DNA of 64,000 nt from Gemmatimonadota bacterium (GTDB taxonomy: Bacteria; Gemmatimonadota; Gemmatimonadetes; Longimicrobiales; Gaopeijiaceae): NCBI GenBank assembly GCA_021295815.1, contig JAGWBQ010000001.1:87165-151164 (forward strand), given 5' to 3'. This document shows, piece after piece, positions 50,438-60,330 of the stretch. Position 1 is the stretch's first letter. Each line of letters begins with the position of its first letter. The position numbers were made by a program, and so were the translations under genes. A model generated the notes under the pieces. That model saw nothing but the letters and a program-made list of their open reading frames with translations, did not search any database and was not told the DNA's origin.

Positions 50438-52534
50438 ATGCTCCGCAACCCGACTCGACCGCATCGCGCCGCCACCGCGCTGATCCTCCCCACGGTTCTG
50501 CTCACCCAAGCGGTTCCCGGACCGGAGCTGGCGGCCCAGACCCCGTCCACCGACTCGATCCCGCGGCTCACGGTCGAGCCGACTTCGGCGACGATCGAGA
50601 TCGGCGAGAGCTTCAACCTGACGGTCAACGTCATCGACAGCGACGGCGAGACGACCACCTCCTTCCCGCCGCTGATCCTTCCCAGCGCGAGGGACGCCCT
50701 GTCGATCGACGGCATGGAAGTGACGGGACTCAGGGTGGGCGAGTACGCAATTTACGTCACTACGGCCGAGTACACCATTTACGCCGCCGACTTTCTCCGT
50801 GACACCGGCGAGGGGCACGTCGTCGAGGTTCCGGTCACCGTAACTCTGCCCCCGGTGGTCTCGGTCGAGGTGAGGCCGGAGCTCGAAACCGTGATCGTCG
50901 GTCACACGGTCCCGCACGAGGCGGACGCCTTCCATGAACGCGAAATCATCCGGACGGACGTGACGGCGGTGTGGGTCTCCTCGAATCCCGAGATCGCGAC
51001 GGTCGATCCCTTCGGAAACGTGCGCGGGTTCGGGATCGGCGAGGCCACGATAACGGCCACGGTCGCGGGAATCTCGGGCAGCGTCACCCACGAGGTCGGG
51101 GCTTCGCCGGCCGCTTCGCTGGCGATCGAAGGAGGAGCGCGCGAAGTCAGAACCGGAGACGTCCAGAATTTCACCGTCCTCGCGCTTACGACGGAGGGCC
51201 GACCCGTCCCGGAGGTTCCCGTCAGTTGGGCCTACGCTTACCAGCCCGACGACTCGGTGCGGGCCCCCGCCGGTACCGCCCAGATCGAGCACGGCCGCAT
51301 GGTGGCCGACGTTCCCGGCCTCTTCACCGCCATCGCCACCTCGGGAAACCTCAGGGCCGAATACTCCTTCCGAGTGGTCTCCCGCAACGCGGTGCGCAAG
51401 CTCGAGGTGATCGGCCAGGGCCGCGAGAGCCGGGTCTTCACGACCGACATCTGGGTGTGGGAAGGGCTCGACGGGCGCGACTACGCGATGACGGGCTCGA
51501 AGATGGGCGACGGCGTCACCTTCGTCTGGGACGTGACCGACCCCGCCGGCATCTTCATGACCGACTCGGTGATGATCGACGCGCGCACGACCAACGACGT
51601 CAAGGTCTCGCCCGACGGTCGCTACGGCGCGATCTCGCGGGAGGGGGCGTCGAACCGCCGCAACGGAGTCGTCATCCTCGACCTCGCCGACCCGGCCCAT
51701 CCCCGCATCGCCTCCACCTACGACGAGGGGCTGACCGGCGGCGTACACAACATGTTCGCCACCGACACGCACCTCTTCGCGCTCTCCGGCGGCGACAAGT
51801 ACGTCATCCTCGACATGAGCGATCTCGGCGCACCGCGCTACGTTAGCGAGTACAATCATCCGGACTCGCGCGTACACGACGTGTGGGTTCACGACGGACT
51901 CGCCTACTCCGCCGAATGGCGCACCGGGGTCGTTGTCGTCGACGTGGGGAACGGGCGCTGGGGCGGGTCGATCGAGGCGCCCAGACTGGTCACCACCTTC
52001 TCCACCACGACGGGATCGACTCACGCCGTCTTTCCCTACTACCAGGAGTCCACCGGACGATTTCTGCTGATAGTGGGAGACGAGCGGGTGCAGAGGCGCG
52101 GGCTCGCCTGGGAAGGCACCGGGCCGGACCACAGGACGCGGTACGATCCCGAGACCGGAAAGGGCGGATATCCGCGAGCGACCTCCGGCTACACTCAGAT
52201 CTTCGACTTCACCGACCCGGAAAATCCTGTCCAACTGGCTCGCTACGAGGTGAGCGAGTACGGCACGCACAACATGTGGGTCGAGGACGACATCCTCTAC
52301 CAGGCCTACTACGAAGGCGGGGTGCGCATGGTGGACATCTCGGGCGATCTCATGGGTAACCTTTACACCCAGGGACGCGAGATCGCCGTGATGAAGGCGC
52401 ACGATCCGCTGGGATACATCCCGAACTCGCCGGCGGCCTGGAGCGTCATGCCGTGGAAGGGAAACATCCTCTTCAGCGACATCAACTCCGGGGTATGGGC
52501 GGTGCGTCTCAGGCCGGTCACGCCGATCTCGTGA
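50438..52534 (+). CDS. Secreted BIG2-like / LVIVD-repeat protein
   Basis: The 698-residue product has a signal peptide (ATALILPTVLLTQAV...AAQ). Two immunoglobulin-like domains follow (about 40-130 and 140-230; the second has AVWVSSNPEIATVDPFGNVRG shortened to WVSSNPEIATVD, a typical BIG2 pattern), then a third bacterial Ig-like region to about 310. From about 320 to the end is a propeller of LVIVD repeats (VILDLADPAHPRIASTYDEG, VILDMSDLGAPRYVSEYNHP, IFDFTDPENPVQLARYEV, VRMVDISGD). The layout fits an outer-surface or extracellular binding protein. No catalytic site is seen. It diverges from the PepSY gene across 133 bases. Confidence 0.82.
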   Translation: MLRNPTRPHRAATALILPTVLLTQAVPGPELAAQTPSTDSIPRLTVEPTSATIEIGESFNLTVNVIDSDGETTTSFPPLILPSARDALSIDGMEVTGLRVGEYAIYVTTAEYTIYAADFLRDTGEGHVVEVPVTVTLPPVVSVEVRPELETVIVGHTVPHEADAFHEREIIRTDVTAVWVSSNPEIATVDPFGNVRGFGIGEATITATVAGISGSVTHEVGASPAASLAIEGGAREVRTGDVQNFTVLALTTEGRPVPEVPVSWAYAYQPDDSVRAPAGTAQIEHGRMVADVPGLFTAIATSGNLRAEYSFRVVSRNAVRKLEVIGQGRESRVFTTDIWVWEGLDGRDYAMTGSKMGDGVTFVWDVTDPAGIFMTDSVMIDARTTNDVKVSPDGRYGAISREGASNRRNGVVILDLADPAHPRIASTYDEGLTGGVHNMFATDTHLFALSGGDKYVILDMSDLGAPRYVSEYNHPDSRVHDVWVHDGLAYSAEWRTGVVVVDVGNGRWGGSIEAPRLVTTFSTTTGSTHAVFPYYQESTGRFLLIVGDERVQRRGLAWEGTGPDHRTRYDPETGKGGYPRATSGYTQIFDFTDPENPVQLARYEVSEYGTHNMWVEDDILYQAYYEGGVRMVDISGDLMGNLYTQGREIAVMKAHDPLGYIPNSPAAWSVMPWKGNILFSDINSGVWAVRLRPVTPIS

Positions 52535-52667
52535 GGTGCGCGCATCGACGTACCGCAGTTCAGCGTGCGAGCGGTCTTCGAGGCCGTAGTGAACCAGTTT
52601 GGAGTCCGCTCCGAACTGGCGCAAGCTTGCCTCCGCATTCGAGGGAAGGGCCGAGGGTTCGTTCTTC

Positions 52668-53288
52668 TCACCCCCTCACTCCCCTACCCCGCCAGCGGTC
52701 CGCTCTGCCGGCTGCCCGAGCGTGGCCGCGTCCGACGGCCGCTCGACTCGCACCCGCTCGATCTCGGAGCATCGGGCTCGCCATTTCCATCTGTTCTTCG
52801 GTGAGGATTTCGCCGATCCGTTCGCGCAGCTCGGCTCCGCCTCCGGCGAGGAGACGTGCCGCCAATCGCTCGCGCACTGCCGTGCCCGCCTGGCTTCTCT
52901 CCATTTGACCGGATGCGAGCAAGGACCGCATCTCCGCCATTTCGGTTGCCGCTTCGATGCGCTCGGCGAGCTTCTCCTGTCGAATGGCGTCGAGCGCACC
53001 GAACTGCTCGTCGGTAAGGCCGAGGCGCTCGCGAGCCCGCATGACGGCTTCCACGCCGCCGGGGGTCCTGTCCGCTCTCCCCATCCACGCCGTTCCAACA
53101 CGAGGGGCGGCTCGGCGCGCGCGGTCCATCCCGGCGCCGCGGGCCCGAAGAGCCATGCGGGCGCGAGCTTCGCGGCGGTCGACCTGGGCGGAGAGCTCGG
53201 TGTAGGAGCCGACAGGCGCCGGAAGCTCCGGGGCGGTCGCCAAGGCGGCGAAGGTGAGGAGGGCGCGGGAGGTGACTCTTAGGGTCAT
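52668..53288 (-). CDS. Spy/CpxP-like periplasmic protein with LTxxQ motifs
   Basis: The 206-residue product has a signal-like start (ALLTFAALATAPELPAP). It is helical and rich in Arg, Ala and Glu, with two LTxxQ motifs: LTDEQ near 91 and LTEEQ near 165, typical of Spy/CpxP chaperone or metal-sensing proteins. The basic tail (about 30 residues) is unusual. It is not in an evident operon. Assignment rests on the motifs and composition, so it is moderate. A role in envelope stress or metal resistance is inference. Confidence 0.6.
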   Translation of the reverse strand: MTLRVTSRALLTFAALATAPELPAPVGSYTELSAQVDRREARARMALRARGAGMDRARRAAPRVGTAWMGRADRTPGGVEAVMRARERLGLTDEQFGALDAIRQEKLAERIEAATEMAEMRSLLASGQMERSQAGTAVRERLAARLLAGGGAELRERIGEILTEEQMEMASPMLRDRAGASRAAVGRGHARAAGRADRWRGRGVRG

Positions 53289-53414
53289 GTGAAAAAGCTC
53301 CGGTGGAGTGTGTGGTGCCGTTCGTTAAGCGAGCCGGAGATCGACCGGCTCTCGGCGGTTCGTTCTCAAGACTGGAAGGGGGTGGGGTTCGTTAGGTGAA
53401 GGAGGTTAGGTTCA

Positions 53415-54800
53415 GTGATGGCGAACGACCTGACCCCGACCGGCGGGACGAACGGATCACCTTCCCGCTACCGCTCGAACGCGGCGAAGCTCGCGGCGAA
53501 CCCGCAGGTCAGAGAGTCCGTCACCTCGGCGACTCTGAGCTTCGAGGCCCGCCGCGCGTTCGCCTTCGACGAGATCGACGCCGAACGCTGGAGGGACTGG
53601 GCTGCAGCGGTGCGGAGCCATGCCATCACGCACCTCGACCGATACCTGGAGCAGGCGGAAGCCGCTCTCACCACCAACGGCGTACAGGTGCACTGGGCGG
53701 CCGACGCCCGAGACGCGCTTGCCGTTCTGGGTGACGTCATCGAGGCTCGCGGCGTCCGGTCGGCGGTGAAGGCCAAGAGCATGGTGAGCGAAGAGCTCGG
53801 CATGAACGAGTTCCTCGAAGCCGAGGGAATAAGGGTCAGGGAGACCGATCTGGGCGAATACGTGATCCAGCTTCTCGGGGAGCCGCCATCTCACATCGTC
53901 GGTCCCGCCATCCACCGGAGCCTCGACGACTGCCGGGCTCTCTTCCACGAGCGGTTGGGAACGCCGGCGGACGCTTCGCCCGACGCGCTCGCGGCGGCCG
54001 CGCGCGACACTCTCAGGCGGGAGTTTCTGGAGGCCGATCTCGGCATATCGGGGGGCAATTTCATCGCCGCCGACACCGGCACCGTCGCGCTCATCGAAAA
54101 CGAAGGCAACATCCGACTGTGCACCTCTCTGCCGAAAACCCACGTCGCCTTTGTGGGCATCGAAAAGGTGGTCCCGCGCTTCGCCGACCTCGCCGGCCTC
54201 CTCCAGCTCACCGCTCGAGCCGCGACCGGCCAGCCCATCGGCAACTACGTCTCGCTCCTCCAAGGGCCGCGACGCGATGACGAACCCGACGGACCCGAGG
54301 AGCTGCACGTCGTGCTGGTCGACAACGGACGCACCGACGCGCTCGCCGATCGCGAGGCCTGGGAGGCGCTCCGCTGTGTGAGATGCGGAGCCTGCCTGAA
54401 CTCCTGCCCGGTCTACCGGCAGACCGGCGGCCACGCCTACGGCTGGGTCTACTCCGGTCCCATCGGCGCGATACTGGCGCCCGCCATGCTCGGCCTCGAA
54501 GAGGCGATGCCGCTTCCGTTCGCCTCGACCCTCTGCGGCGCGTGCGAAGAGGTCTGTCCGGTACGCATTCCGATCCCGTCTCTTCTCAGATACTGGCGAC
54601 GCCGGGCTGTGGAGGCGGGCCTGGTGCCCATGAGCGAGAGCCTGGGAATGGCGGCGTTCTCTCGTCTCGCCGAGCATCCTCGGATGTTCAAGGGGGCGGG
54701 AGCGGTTCTCACCGGCACCGTCGAAAGGCGGGCACGCGTGCTGAGACAGCTTCCCGTGATCGGCCATTGGCTGGGTGAACGCGAGCTCCCGGAGCGATGA
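53415..54800 (+). CDS. lutB: LutB-type lactate utilisation iron-sulfur protein
   Basis: The 461-residue protein matches LutB/YkgF of the L-lactate oxidation complex LutABC. The N-terminal LUD domain (about 60-300) is followed by a ferredoxin domain with two 4Fe-4S sites: C321-VRCGACLNSCPVY and C374-GACEEVCPV. The start is GTG 53415 or ATG 53418, behind AAGGAGG at 53398-53404. Its stop overlaps lutC as ATGA. LutA, the cysteine-rich partner, is not encoded next to it, which is not the usual arrangement. Confidence 0.93.
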   Translation: MMANDLTPTGGTNGSPSRYRSNAAKLAANPQVRESVTSATLSFEARRAFAFDEIDAERWRDWAAAVRSHAITHLDRYLEQAEAALTTNGVQVHWAADARDALAVLGDVIEARGVRSAVKAKSMVSEELGMNEFLEAEGIRVRETDLGEYVIQLLGEPPSHIVGPAIHRSLDDCRALFHERLGTPADASPDALAAAARDTLRREFLEADLGISGGNFIAADTGTVALIENEGNIRLCTSLPKTHVAFVGIEKVVPRFADLAGLLQLTARAATGQPIGNYVSLLQGPRRDDEPDGPEELHVVLVDNGRTDALADREAWEALRCVRCGACLNSCPVYRQTGGHAYGWVYSGPIGAILAPAMLGLEEAMPLPFASTLCGACEEVCPVRIPIPSLLRYWRRRAVEAGLVPMSESLGMAAFSRLAEHPRMFKGAGAVLTGTVERRARVLRQLPVIGHWLGERELPER

Positions 54801-55426
54801 GTACGGCGCGCGATCTCATCCTCGGGCGCGTGCGGGCCGCAGTGGCGGCGCTGGAGCGCGTTGCCCACCCCGGCGACTTCGTGAACGCGCACCCGCACAC
54901 GGACGCTTCCGTCGATCTCCATCCCAGGCGCTCCAGGGCGGCGCTCTTCCGGAAAAAACTGAAACAGGCTGGTGGCGAAACGGTTTCGATGGCGGACTGG
55001 GACGAAACCAGGGACTGGATCGCCGAGCTCGCCGCCGCGCACGCACCGGTGGTTGCGGGAGCCGCGGTTCCGGCCGGGCTGGTGGAGCCGACGCCCGGTT
55101 CGACACCGAGTCAGGCGGGTCTCGCGGTGTCGATGGCGGCCTGCGCCGTCGCCGAGACCGGGAGCGTTCTGCTCGACGCCCGCGACGGTCGCCGCACGCA
55201 GTTGCTCGCGCCGATCCACGTGGTGCTCGTGCGCGACGACGCCATCTTCGAGACGCTCGCCGAGGCTCTGGCCTGCGCGAGCGCGGACCTGCCCTCCGCG
55301 CTGGGGCTCCACTCCGGTCCTTCCAAGTCGGCCGACATCGGCCAGGTCGTGGTCAAAGGCGTTCACGGTCCGGGCCGGCTGATCGTGGGAGTGGTCGCGA
55401 TTGCCCCCGCATCGAACCCGTCATAA
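54797..55426 (+). CDS. lutC: LutC-type LUD-domain protein
   Basis: The 209-residue protein matches LutC/YkgG, one subunit of the lactate oxidation complex, with blocks ACAVAETGSVLLDA (near 117) and PSKSADIGQVVVKGVHGPG (near 175). The length and overlap with lutB are as expected. In known systems LutC works with LutA and LutB in the cytoplasm. Confidence 0.93.
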   Translation: MSTARDLILGRVRAAVAALERVAHPGDFVNAHPHTDASVDLHPRRSRAALFRKKLKQAGGETVSMADWDETRDWIAELAAAHAPVVAGAAVPAGLVEPTPGSTPSQAGLAVSMAACAVAETGSVLLDARDGRRTQLLAPIHVVLVRDDAIFETLAEALACASADLPSALGLHSGPSKSADIGQVVVKGVHGPGRLIVGVVAIAPASNPS

Positions 55427-55436
55427 GATCATCTTC

Positions 55437-56582
55437 ATGAACCATCGACCAGACAGACGCGAATTCGTCGGGGCCTCCCTCAAGGCCGGAGCCGTCATCG
55501 GGTTGACCGGCGGCCTGGGCCAGATGGGTTGCGCCCCGGCCCCCGAGCCTCTCCGCATACTCATCCTCGGAGGGACGAGCTTTCTCGGTCCTCACCAGGT
55601 GAAGTACGCGCTGGACCGCGGTCACGAGGTCTCCATCTTCACCCGCGGCCGGACCGAACCGCCCTTCTTCCACGACTACTTCGAGCGGACCGAACAGCTC
55701 GTCGGAGACCGAAACGAAGACCTGGCAGCGCTGGAGGGGCGCGAATGGGACGCGGTGCTCGACAATTCCGCCACTCTTCCCCGCTGGGTGAGAATGACTG
55801 CTGAGCTGCTGCGCGACCGGGTCGACCGCTACCTATTCGTGTCGTCGATCTCGGCGTATCGGGACTTCGGAGAGGCCGGCATCGACGAGAACTACCCGGT
55901 GGCCGAGCTCTCCGCTCCGGATGTGGAGGAGATGCGCGAGTACGGGGCCCTGAAAGCGGCGGCGGAGGCCGTCGCCAGTTCGGTGTTCGGCGCATCGGCC
56001 ATCAACGTGCGTCCCGGCCTGATCGTCGGGCCGGGCGACAACACCGATCGCTGGACCTACTGGCCGGTCCGTCTCGATCGCGGAGGCGAGACGCTCGCCC
56101 CCAACGTTCCGGAGGATCCGGTACAGAACATCGACGTTCGCGACCTGGCGAGATGGACCGTGGATCTGGTCGAGACGCCGGGCAACGGCGGTACCTACAA
56201 CGCCGTCGGCGATCCCGGGGCGTTTGGAACGATGCTCGACGAGATCCGCGCGGCGATCAGCTCCGAAGCGACCTTCATCTGGGTCCCGACGGAGTTCATG
56301 GCGGAACACGGCGTCCGTCCGTGGGGCCACCTGACCAATTGGGTTCCGGTGGAAGGGGAGACCCTCGGGATGAACCAGGTGGCCAACGACGCCGCAGTGG
56401 CCGCCGGACTCGCCTTCCGTCCGATCGGCGAGACCGCGCTGGACACGCTGGAGTGGTGGAAGACCCTATCGGAGGAACGCCGAGCCGCTCCCCGAGCCGG
56501 ACTTCCCGACGCTCTGGAAGAAGAGGTGCTCGCGGCCTGGGCGGACCGGTCGGCGGGCCTCCAGCCGGGAGAGGATTTCTAG
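55437..56582 (+). CDS. Second Tat-exported lipoprotein of the epimerase/SDR family
   Basis: The 381-residue paralogue of 8705-9820 has a short Tat-like signal (DRREFVGASLKAG, R7-R8) and a lipobox ending at C32 (GLGQMGCAPA). The NAD-binding loop GGTSFLG lies at 45-51, with the shared blocks GDRNEDLAALEGREWDAV shortened to GDRNEDLAALE, TYWPVRLDRGGETLAP and NIDVRDLARW. ATG 55437 is the start; it lies ten bases after lutC. The hydrophobic stretch is weak for a Tat signal, but the paralogue supports export. Substrate unknown. Confidence 0.8.
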   Translation: MNHRPDRREFVGASLKAGAVIGLTGGLGQMGCAPAPEPLRILILGGTSFLGPHQVKYALDRGHEVSIFTRGRTEPPFFHDYFERTEQLVGDRNEDLAALEGREWDAVLDNSATLPRWVRMTAELLRDRVDRYLFVSSISAYRDFGEAGIDENYPVAELSAPDVEEMREYGALKAAAEAVASSVFGASAINVRPGLIVGPGDNTDRWTYWPVRLDRGGETLAPNVPEDPVQNIDVRDLARWTVDLVETPGNGGTYNAVGDPGAFGTMLDEIRAAISSEATFIWVPTEFMAEHGVRPWGHLTNWVPVEGETLGMNQVANDAAVAAGLAFRPIGETALDTLEWWKTLSEERRAAPRAGLPDALEEEVLAAWADRSAGLQPGEDF

Positions 56583-56611
56583 CTGGACGACCAGCGCTCC
56601 CGTAGATCCGG

Positions 56612-57319
56612 TCAGCCGGAACCCGGGTCCAGCCGAAACGCGAGCGCTGCGGCGAAGCGGGTCGTGCCCAGGTCTTCCAGCCTGTACTCGTCGTCCGGAA
56701 GGTGCGGGAAACGGAAGCTCGCCGACCGTTCGCCGTCCAGTATCGAGCGCGGCACCTCGAATCGGGCCGGAGAGAGGGCGAATCCGGTGCCGAGAGCCTT
56801 GATGAGGGCCTCCTTCAGGCTCCAGAGCCGGTAGAAGACATCCGCCTTCCGGCTGGAGGCGGCCTCTAGCGAACGGCGTTCAGTCGGGCCGTAGACCCTG
56901 CTCCCGATTCCGTCGAAATCCCTGGCCGGAGCACGCACCTCGAGGTCCACGCCGAGCCCGTCGTGTTCCGAGAACGCGATCAGACCGTGCTGCCCGGAAT
57001 GGCTCACATTGAAGCTCACCCGTGACGGGACGCCGTCGACGACGGCGTAAGGCTTGCCGTGCTCTCCGTATCCGAAGGCCAGCTCCCGATTTTCGCACCC
57101 GAGCCTCGCGCAAAGGTTAATCCTCAGCGCCGCCCGGCAAAGCGCGAACCTCCGGCCGGACCCATCGACCACGAACCCGCGCCACCGCACTCGCTCCGCT
57201 TCGTCCAGGAGCTCCAGGGCGTACTCTTCCCGTTCCGGGTCGGGCCGGAGATCGACGTGGAGGATGGGCGAGCCCCTGGCCGTGCGCCAACCGCTCCACC
57301 AGGTCGGTTCGGATGTCAT
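56612..57319 (-). CDS. 4'-phosphopantetheinyl transferase (Sfp type)
   Basis: The 235-residue enzyme transfers phosphopantetheine from CoA to carrier-protein serines. GVDLE (123-127) and WSLKEALIKA (166-175) are the two Mg/CoA-binding motifs, and NVSHS is at 104-108. ATG 57319 is chosen since the domain begins right after it and GGAGGAGG lies about 11 bases upstream; longer frames run on to 57676 without support. No polyketide or peptide synthetase is in the window, so it probably serves targets elsewhere. Confidence 0.92.
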   Translation of the reverse strand: MTSEPTWWSGWRTARGSPILHVDLRPDPEREEYALELLDEAERVRWRGFVVDGSGRRFALCRAALRINLCARLGCENRELAFGYGEHGKPYAVVDGVPSRVSFNVSHSGQHGLIAFSEHDGLGVDLEVRAPARDFDGIGSRVYGPTERRSLEAASSRKADVFYRLWSLKEALIKALGTGFALSPARFEVPRSILDGERSASFRFPHLPDDEYRLEDLGTTRFAAALAFRLDPGSG

Positions 57320-57584
57320 TTTTCGCCAGACCTCCTCCGTGGGCGCGATGGCGATGCAGTCGGTGTTCTCATCTGCCGCGGAATATATCAGGTGCGTCGA
57401 AGGTTGGAACCGAGCAGGCGCTTGACGGATGCCGCCCGCAGCCGCCACACCGCTCGCGGTGCTCGTGCGAGTTTCGTCAAGGGCCGCTAGGTTGCGATTC
57501 CGGCGCGGCAAATCGAGTTCCGACGCCTGGATCGCCGGGGATGCCCACGAAACCACCGTCCATGAGACACCGACCAGCCCCATC

Positions 57585-58196
57585 ATGCCCGACCTCCGCC
57601 ACCTGCTCGCCGGCAACCGAGCCTGGGCCGCCCGCATCGCCGAGACCGACCCCGACATCTTTCGCCGCATGGCCAAGGGTCAGAATCCGGAGATCCTGTG
57701 GATCGGCTGCTCGGACAGCCGCGTCTCGGCGACGCAGGTGCTCGACCTGCCGCCGGGAAGGGTCTTCGTACACCGGAACATCGCCAACCTGGTCGTTCCC
57801 GACGACGAGAACTGCCTCTCGGTCCTGCAGTACGCGGTCGAGGCGCTCGACGTGCGGCACATGGTCGTGTGCGGCCACTACGGCTGCGGCGGCATACGGG
57901 CTTCGCTGGGGAACTCGGCTCAGGGACCCATCCGGCAGCGGATCGAACATGTCCGGCGGGTGCGTCGGCTGCACCGCGAAGAACTTGCCGATCTGGAAGG
58001 CGTGGCGCTGGAACGCCGTCTCGTCGAACTGAACGTCGTCGAGCAGGTGCGCAACCTGGCCGCCACCCGGGTCCTGCGAGACCGATGGCGGGAAGGAACG
58101 GGGCCTGACCTGCACGGATGGGTTTACGAGATCGCGGAAGGGTTGCTCAAACCTCTCTGCCGGCAGTCCGGCGGCGGCGCTCTGGTGCCGGCCTGA
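57585..58196 (+). CDS. Beta-class carbonic anhydrase
   Basis: The 203-residue enzyme interconverts CO2 and bicarbonate. Zinc ligands and active-site residues are C42-SD44-SR46, H98 and C101 (CGHYGCGG); RNIAN and VEALDVRHMVVCGH are typical. The ATG at 57585 gives the usual length; an upstream frame from 57429 has no family similarity. A cytoplasmic enzyme with no signal peptide. Stand-alone gene, convergent with the S9 peptidase across six bases. Confidence 0.95.
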   Translation: MPDLRHLLAGNRAWAARIAETDPDIFRRMAKGQNPEILWIGCSDSRVSATQVLDLPPGRVFVHRNIANLVVPDDENCLSVLQYAVEALDVRHMVVCGHYGCGGIRASLGNSAQGPIRQRIEHVRRVRRLHREELADLEGVALERRLVELNVVEQVRNLAATRVLRDRWREGTGPDLHGWVYEIAEGLLKPLCRQSGGGALVPA

Positions 58197-58202
58197 GACT
58201 CC

Positions 58203-60329
58203 TTACGACACCACCTTCTTCTCCTTCTTGGGCCGCTCCCACGGCGTCCAGTCGATGCCGAGCGCGTACTTCTGTATCCAGCGGATCTCCTCCACGTCGC
58301 GCGTGCGCTGGTGCCGGGGCTCGCGGAAGCCGTGCGGCTCGCGCGGGAAGCGCAGGTAGCGCACGTCCTTGCCCTGATCCTTCAGGGCCTGGAAGAACAT
58401 CATGCTCTGCTGCTCGGTATCGGTGCGATCCGCCATCCCGTGCAGAATAAGGGTGGGCGTGGTGACGTTGGCGACGTGGGTCAGTGGCGAGCGCTCCCGC
58501 CATGCTTCCGGGTTGTCCCAGGGCGTGCCGCCGATGTACCAGAGCCGGACGTCGTGGTTGAAGCCGGGTCCGTACTCCGAGGTCCAGTCCGACACCATGG
58601 CGCCCACCGAAGCGGCCTTGAACCGATCGGTCTGCGTTATGGTCCATCCCCCGAGGATGCCCCCGTAGCTCCAGCCTCTCAGCGCGAGACGGTCCGGATC
58701 GGCGATGCCTTGCGCCACGAGATCGTCGACGCCGGTCATCAGATCCTGGTAGTCGCCGCCGCCGATATCGTACATGTTGCCGCGCAGCAGCTCGTCGTCG
58801 TAGCCCGAGCTCCCGCGCACGTTGGGCGAGAGCTGCGCGTAGCCGAGCCCGGCCCACACCTGGTTGCGTCCTGAAAAGGTGTTGGAGAAGGAGCCCGCCG
58901 GACCGCCGTGGATGTGGAGCAGCAGAGGATGGTCGCCGTTCCGCTCCTCGGCATCGAGCGGCAGCATGAGGATCCCCTCGATCTCGGTCCCGTCCGAGCT
59001 CGTCCAGGTCACCGTTTCGCCGTCGGCGAGCGAGAAACTCTCCGTCTGCGGATTGGCCCGAGTCAGCCTGACCGCGCCTTCGCCGTCGGTGTCCGAGACC
59101 CAGAGGTCCGGCGGAGTGTCGAAGTCCTGGTAGGTGTAGACCATGCGCTCGCGATCGCGAGAGAACGAAGCAGGCGAGAGCGACCCCACGACGCTCGTGA
59201 GCTGTTCCACGTTCCCGTTCCGGACTTCGAGACGGTAGAGATTGCGGTTGGTGCGTCGCTGAGCTCCAAAGAGGATCGAGCCGCCGTCGGGCGTCCAGAC
59301 GAAGCCGCCGATATTCCCGCTGAAGGCGTCGGAGACCGACCTCCTCGTCCCGTCGTCGACATCCGCCACCCAGATCCTCGCCAGGCGCAGCTCCCACTCG
59401 TCGTCGCTGACGGCGGTGTAGGCCAGACGTTCGCCGTCGGGCGACCACCGTATGCGCGACTCCGGCACCCGGTTGTCGGTGAGCCGGCGCACCTCGCCGT
59501 CCGCGATGCGGAGCAGGTGGATCTCCGAGAGATTGCTCTGGTTGCGCCTGTTCTCGTCGCGAGCGGTGAACGCGACCCGAGAACCGTCGGGCGATACCGC
59601 GATCTGGCCGATCCTGTGGTCCTGCTCGGTCAGCCGGGTCGCCTCCCAGGTCGTGTCGGAGTCGGGGAACGCGGCGTCGACGATCCAGAGGTTGGACCAG
59701 GAGCCCTCGCCTTGGCCGTTCGGGCCCTCGTCGACCCAGATGGCGTCGGCGCCCTTTTCATGCTCCGCTTCTTCCTCCTCGCTGCGAGGCTCGTTCGCAA
59801 TGAAAACGATGCGGACGCCGTCCTCGCCCGCCCAGGCGAAGCTGCCGACCGAACTTTCGTGATCGGTGAGCCGGACCGCCTCTCCGCCGTCGGTCCGCAT
59901 TACGAAGAGCTGCTGCTTGCCGTCGACGTTCCTGCGGAAGGCGATGCGATCGCCGGTCGGGGAGAAGGTGAACGCCGAGCCGCCGTCCTCGCCTATGAAG
60001 CGGAAGGGCCGGCCGCCCTCGGCCGGTACCTTCCACCAGGTCGTCTTGCGCTCGTTCTCGTCCCAGGCCAGATCGGAGCGCGAGTAGAGCACCCATTCTC
60101 CGTCGGGAGAGATGGTCGCGCCGCCCACCGAAACCATGTCGAGCACGTCGTCCGTGGTCATGGGGCGCTGTTGCTGAAGCCCTGCCGTCGCATCCTGGGC
60201 TCCGGGCACGCCGGCTGCCGAGAGCACGCGCGGTTCGTGAACCGGGGCCGCCGAAGCGGAGACCGCGAGCTGCAAGAACACCACGACGGTCGCGGCAGCC
60301 GAAAACACCTGGGTTGGGTTGGAACCCAT
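58203..60329 (-). CDS. Secreted S9-family peptidase (dipeptidyl/acylaminoacyl peptidase type)
   Basis: The 708-residue product has a signal peptide (AAATVVVFLQLAVSASAAP). A TolB/PD40-like propeller (about 60-420; ISPDGEWVLYSRSD, FSPTGDRIAFRR, VSPDGSRVAFTARD, WTPDGGSILFGAQ) precedes an alpha/beta-hydrolase with S554 in RGWSYGG, D634 in HGMADRTD and H666 in EPHGF. HIHGGPAGSF forms the oxyanion region. Exopeptidase action on short peptides in the periplasm is expected. It starts one base before the end of the threonine aldolase gene (stop 60331), so the two are probably co-transcribed. Confidence 0.93.
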   Translation of the reverse strand: MGSNPTQVFSAAATVVVFLQLAVSASAAPVHEPRVLSAAGVPGAQDATAGLQQQRPMTTDDVLDMVSVGGATISPDGEWVLYSRSDLAWDENERKTTWWKVPAEGGRPFRFIGEDGGSAFTFSPTGDRIAFRRNVDGKQQLFVMRTDGGEAVRLTDHESSVGSFAWAGEDGVRIVFIANEPRSEEEEAEHEKGADAIWVDEGPNGQGEGSWSNLWIVDAAFPDSDTTWEATRLTEQDHRIGQIAVSPDGSRVAFTARDENRRNQSNLSEIHLLRIADGEVRRLTDNRVPESRIRWSPDGERLAYTAVSDDEWELRLARIWVADVDDGTRRSVSDAFSGNIGGFVWTPDGGSILFGAQRRTNRNLYRLEVRNGNVEQLTSVVGSLSPASFSRDRERMVYTYQDFDTPPDLWVSDTDGEGAVRLTRANPQTESFSLADGETVTWTSSDGTEIEGILMLPLDAEERNGDHPLLLHIHGGPAGSFSNTFSGRNQVWAGLGYAQLSPNVRGSSGYDDELLRGNMYDIGGGDYQDLMTGVDDLVAQGIADPDRLALRGWSYGGILGGWTITQTDRFKAASVGAMVSDWTSEYGPGFNHDVRLWYIGGTPWDNPEAWRERSPLTHVANVTTPTLILHGMADRTDTEQQSMMFFQALKDQGKDVRYLRFPREPHGFREPRHQRTRDVEEIRWIQKYALGIDWTPWERPKKEKKVVS

Positions 60330-60330
60330 G

